From the NCBI GenBank assembly GCA_002493595.1, contig DKZG01000023.1, positions 1 to 43,955 on the forward strand: a stretch of 43,955 nucleotides of DNA. Direction: 5' to 3'. Below the pieces are notes generated by a model. That model searched no databases. It was not told the DNA's origin and saw only the letters and a list, made by a program, of their open reading frames with translations. This stretch comes from Ruminococcaceae bacterium UBA7080 (GTDB lineage Bacteria; Bacillota; Clostridia; Oscillospirales; Acutalibacteraceae). The translations under genes and the position numbers were made by a program. Numbering within the stretch: the first letter of the stretch is position 1; each line of letters opens with the position of its first letter. Below are positions 42,070 to 43,955 of the stretch, piece by piece.

Positions 42070-43194
42070 TTAAAAATTTTTTATAACTGCACAGACTTTA
42101 TTACGCAGTGCAGTTATCATGATGTCCCATCTTATCAGCTTCTTTATTTGTTCGATGACAACAGCTATGACAAAGGAAATTGAGAACAAAACCAATACAA
42201 TAAGCCAAAAGTATTTAAAACCATAAATGAAATCCTGAAAATATACAACTCTTATAAAACTATGTATAAGAAAAATATTCATAGAATATTTTCCGCATAC
42301 GGCAAGAAGATTTTTTAACACCGGAATTCTGATAACATATTTTTTGCAAAAACAAATTGCAATTACCGGTGCCACGGCACAATGATATTCCCACAGCTTA
42401 TCTCTGGGAAATTTTATCCATACCACTATACTTAAGAGAAGCAAAGTAAGGTATAAAACAAATTGTACAATTTCGTTTCGTATTTTATTTTTCACAAACC
42501 ATATATTGTCAAGCTTCTTAAAAATATCGTACTGTGCAAAAATCATGCCGGCAATTACAGGTGTAATAAAGGTGTAGGCATTTGTTCCGCCGGGATACCC
42601 ATCTGCCAATAAACGCGGCAAAGCCATACTGATAACAATAAGTGAAATATATCCAAACCTTTTGCTCCACGCTATTGCAAGCGGTATTATAATAATAAAG
42701 AAAATAGCCGCACTCATATACCACCATGTACTGATTAATGTTGGCGTGTCAACCAGATTTGCAAGTCCAAAAAAATCAATAAGTGCATAAACAGCAGCCC
42801 TAATAAACCCAAGCTTGTTATAAACGCTTATAGGATACCTATCACAAATCATAGTTATAATAAATACCAAAATATAAACAAACCAAAATCCACCCATGGT
42901 TTTAATCAGTCTTGAAGCAATCCACTGTTCAGATGATTTTAAATCCCTGCACTCATTTTTGGCAGACAGATATAAACCATAGCCGGTAATAAATGCAAAT
43001 ATTGAAACACATATTTTAAAATAATCACTGATATTTACAACAAAACTTTGGCTGAAAGGTGAAAAATCAACAACATAATTTTCAAATCGCTCAACGCTTC
43101 TGAAGCAATGGTGAAACATCATTATGATGATAGCAATTCCCTTAAGACACAAAGAATCACTTTTTGTAAAAAAGTTTCGATTTTGCGTTAACAC
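42070..43194 (-). CDS. Acyltransferase-3 family membrane protein
   Basis: This 374-residue protein has about ten membrane segments and the family's N-terminal catalytic region KGIAIIIMMFHHCFRS (His28 and His29). It also has FITGYGLYLSAKNE, STWWYMSAAIFFI and the C-terminal LLAVCGKYSMNIFLIHSF. Members transfer acetyl or other acyl groups to surface sugars, glycolipids or peptidoglycan. The start is GTG with GAGGAG about eight bases upstream. It is a single-gene unit with its own promoter and terminator; the acceptor is unknown. Confidence 0.9.
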   Translation of the reverse strand: MLTQNRNFFTKSDSLCLKGIAIIIMMFHHCFRSVERFENYVVDFSPFSQSFVVNISDYFKICVSIFAFITGYGLYLSAKNECRDLKSSEQWIASRLIKTMGGFWFVYILVFIITMICDRYPISVYNKLGFIRAAVYALIDFFGLANLVDTPTLISTWWYMSAAIFFIIIIPLAIAWSKRFGYISLIVISMALPRLLADGYPGGTNAYTFITPVIAGMIFAQYDIFKKLDNIWFVKNKIRNEIVQFVLYLTLLLLSIVVWIKFPRDKLWEYHCAVAPVIAICFCKKYVIRIPVLKNLLAVCGKYSMNIFLIHSFIRVVYFQDFIYGFKYFWLIVLVLFSISFVIAVVIEQIKKLIRWDIMITALRNKVCAVIKNF

Positions 43195-43219
43195 TGTCTT
43201 TTCTCCTCATTTTTTTGAT

Positions 43220-43248
43220 ATTATACTACAGATACAAATCATTTTCAA
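43220..43248 (-). promoter_or_regulatory. Promoter of the acyltransferase gene
   Basis: On the minus strand TTGAAA (43248-43243), a 17-base spacer and TATAAT (43225-43220) lie 25 bases upstream of the GTG start. Confidence 0.75.
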
Positions 43249-43446
43249 TACAGCAAAATCCACGCAATATGTTCATATAATATGATAATACAAAATTCTT
43301 TCTGAGAATCTCTTATAAAAAATAATTTATGCTGAAAATTCTATTTAGATTTAAAAGTAACAAATTATTTTGTTTAAAAAATTTACAAATATTTTTAACA
43401 ATTTTTACCTTGATTGGTTGTTATAAACAAATCTCCTGATAAGGTA
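43249..43446. other. AT-rich intergenic region without a recognised gene
   Basis: This very AT-rich stretch separates the acyltransferase promoter from the small-peptide promoter. I see no credible coding frame, strong hairpin or RNA gene in it. Confidence 0.5.
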
Positions 43447-43475
43447 TTGTGAAATAAAAGTAATAGTGCTATTAT
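43447..43475 (+). promoter_or_regulatory. Promoter of the small hydrophobic peptide unit
   Basis: TTGTGA (43447-43452), a 17-base spacer and TATTAT (43470-43475) predict a transcript starting near 43480-43483, about 60 bases before the peptide ATG. Confidence 0.65.
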
Positions 43476-43479
43476 GCGA

Positions 43480-43542
43480 GTGAGTGAGGACTCACTTACT
43501 ATATAGTGCATTGGATATTCACCTTTGTGTGAGGTGAGTGTT
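43480..43542 (+). promoter_or_regulatory. Structured 5' leader with sequestered ribosome binding site
   Basis: The leader starts with the hairpin GTGAGT-GAGG-ACTCAC (43480-43495). A second stem, ATTCACCT (43517-43524) against AGGTGAGT (43532-43539, one wobble pair), buries the Shine-Dalgarno GAGGTG six bases before the ATG. The segment 43480-43493 can also pair with 43657-43670 in the 3' region. Confidence 0.6.
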
Positions 43543-43611
43543 ATGACATTTATGGATTTATTAACACTTTTAATAATTTTAACAATTATGCTTTCTATAA
43601 TAAAAAAGTAG
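43543..43611 (+). CDS. 22-residue hydrophobic peptide, candidate type I toxin
   Basis: An ATG spaced six bases after GAGGTG opens a 22-codon frame ending in TAG. The peptide begins MTFMDLLTLL, continues with an Ile/Leu/Thr/Met-rich stretch and ends IIKK, so it is one short membrane helix with a basic tail. This resembles the small holin-like or Fst/TxpA-type toxins of Firmicutes. The promoter, the sequestered ribosome binding site, the paired 5' and 3' ends and the terminators on both strands support a real regulated unit. A leader peptide or small membrane regulator is the alternative. Confidence 0.6.
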   Translation: MTFMDLLTLLIILTIMLSIIKK

Positions 43612-43642
43612 CCGTAACCCGCTGTAACGAATAACGACTACT
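43596..43642 (-). terminator. Minus-strand terminator overlapping the peptide gene 3' end
   Basis: On the minus strand AGTAGTCG and CGGCTACT (one wobble pair) form a hairpin with a 20-base loop, followed by TTTTTTATTAT. It would end a transcript coming from the rplQ side inside the last codons of the peptide gene, giving an antisense overlap with its 3' region. Confidence 0.55.
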
Positions 43643-43680
43643 AAAAAGATTGGAACGAGTCCTCACTTATTTTTTATTTT

Positions 43681-43713
43681 GGGATATTCTCATATGAGAA
43701 TATCCCTTTTATT
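43681..43713 (+). terminator. Plus-strand terminator of the small peptide transcript
   Basis: The 26-base perfect palindrome GGGATATTCTCAT/ATGAGAATATCCC is followed by TTTTATTTTAT on the plus strand. On the minus strand it is followed by A-rich sequence, so it serves the plus-strand transcript only. Confidence 0.75.
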
Positions 43714-43729
43714 TTATCCTGATATTATC

Positions 43730-43955
43730 TTAAACAAGCTCTATGATACACATCTCAGCTGCGTCACCGCGGCGAGGGCCTGTTTTGATAATACGGCAAT
43801 AACCGCCGTTTCTGTCTGCATATTTCGGAGCAACTTCATCAAAAAGCTTCTTCGCTACGTCTTCCTTTGTTACGTAAGCAAGAACCTGTCTTCTTGAATG
43901 GAGTGTGTCGTTTTTGCCGAGCGTAATCATCTTCTCAGCCATTGCACGAACTTCC
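43730..43955 (-). CDS. rplQ: 50S ribosomal protein L17, partial at window edge
   Basis: The frame reads in from the right edge as EVRAMAEKMITLGKNDTLHS and ends with YCRIIKTGPRRGDAAEMCIIELV split across its last conserved block (KTGPRRGDAAEM). This is the C-terminal two thirds of L17, a large-subunit protein near the exit tunnel. The N-terminus lies outside the window, and the ATG at 43942 is internal. rplQ normally ends the rpsM-rpsK-rpsD-rpoA-rplQ operon, so that operon probably continues to the right. Confidence 0.95.
   Translation of the reverse strand, partial: EVRAMAEKMITLGKNDTLHSRRQVLAYVTKEDVAKKLFDEVAPKYADRNGGYCRIIKTGPRRGDAAEMCIIELV

Noticed and set aside
1..43955. Mobile elements, prophage, CRISPR arrays, tRNA or rRNA genes
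   Set aside because: No transposase or integrase, no regularly spaced repeats and no recognisable tRNA or rRNA sequence were found by eye; weak tRNA-like folds could still be missed without a covariance search.

Overview
The window looks like a chromosomal segment of a low-GC, endospore-lineage Firmicute of the class Clostridia, most likely a gut Oscillospirales/Ruminococcaceae-type bacterium. The reasons are the AT-rich sequence, strong AGGAGG ribosome binding sites, consensus TTGACA/TATAAT promoters with 17-base spacers, a sigma-G gene, a ctsR-mcsA-mcsB-clpC operon, a T-box leader, a GatCAB operon and GPH sugar symporters. No phage, integrase, insertion sequence, tRNA, rRNA or CRISPR array was seen. 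Most genes are on the minus strand.

Layout (minus strand unless marked +). 46-1074 is a DUF2804 protein. 1208-6766 is a small exported protein plus an antimicrobial-peptide-type module: an FtsX-type permease, an ABC ATPase, an intramembrane-sensing histidine kinase and an OmpR-type regulator. A 22-base-period direct repeat lies in front of the transporter genes. 6896-11426 is the class III heat-shock operon ctsR-mcsA-mcsB-clpC with several CtsR boxes; its McsB has lost most kinase catalytic residues. sigG, a small P-loop kinase and an AraC regulator follow to 13853. 14035-15693 (+) is a secreted LCAT-like lipase with a C-terminal SPPTG sortase-type anchor. 15830-17878 is an EF-G-like protein with altered G motifs. 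18078-20466 is khpA-rpsP-ffh-ylxM. 20687-21745 (+) is azlCD. 21938-24397 is a GH3 beta-glucosidase, and 24584-25966 (+) is an unknown membrane protein.

26294-31658 is the transamidation operon, transcribed T-box leader, aspS, gatC, gatA, gatB. The T-box specifier reads AAC (Asn) and the AspRS carries the RDHGG signature of non-discriminating enzymes, so the operon appears built to make Asn-tRNA(Asn). 31651-33700 is a zinc-ribbon membrane protein and a GPH symporter. 33873-35918 is aroQ-efp-acidic zinc-ribbon protein-lipoprotein. rpsU (36027-36203), a second GPH symporter, a heterodimeric ABC exporter with a divergent (+) XRE regulator, and an acyltransferase-3 membrane protein follow. At the right edge, between that acyltransferase and the partial rplQ, there is a short (+) transcription unit encoding a 22-residue hydrophobic peptide. 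Its Shine-Dalgarno sequence is sequestered, its 5' and 3' ends are complementary and it has convergent terminators, so it is a candidate type I toxin-antitoxin locus.

The best candidates for something new are that peptide locus, the degenerate McsB inside an otherwise intact CtsR operon, the Asn-sensing T-box, the EF-G-like GTPase without its catalytic His, and a lipoprotein gene whose reading frame has no standard start codon next to an A7 tract.
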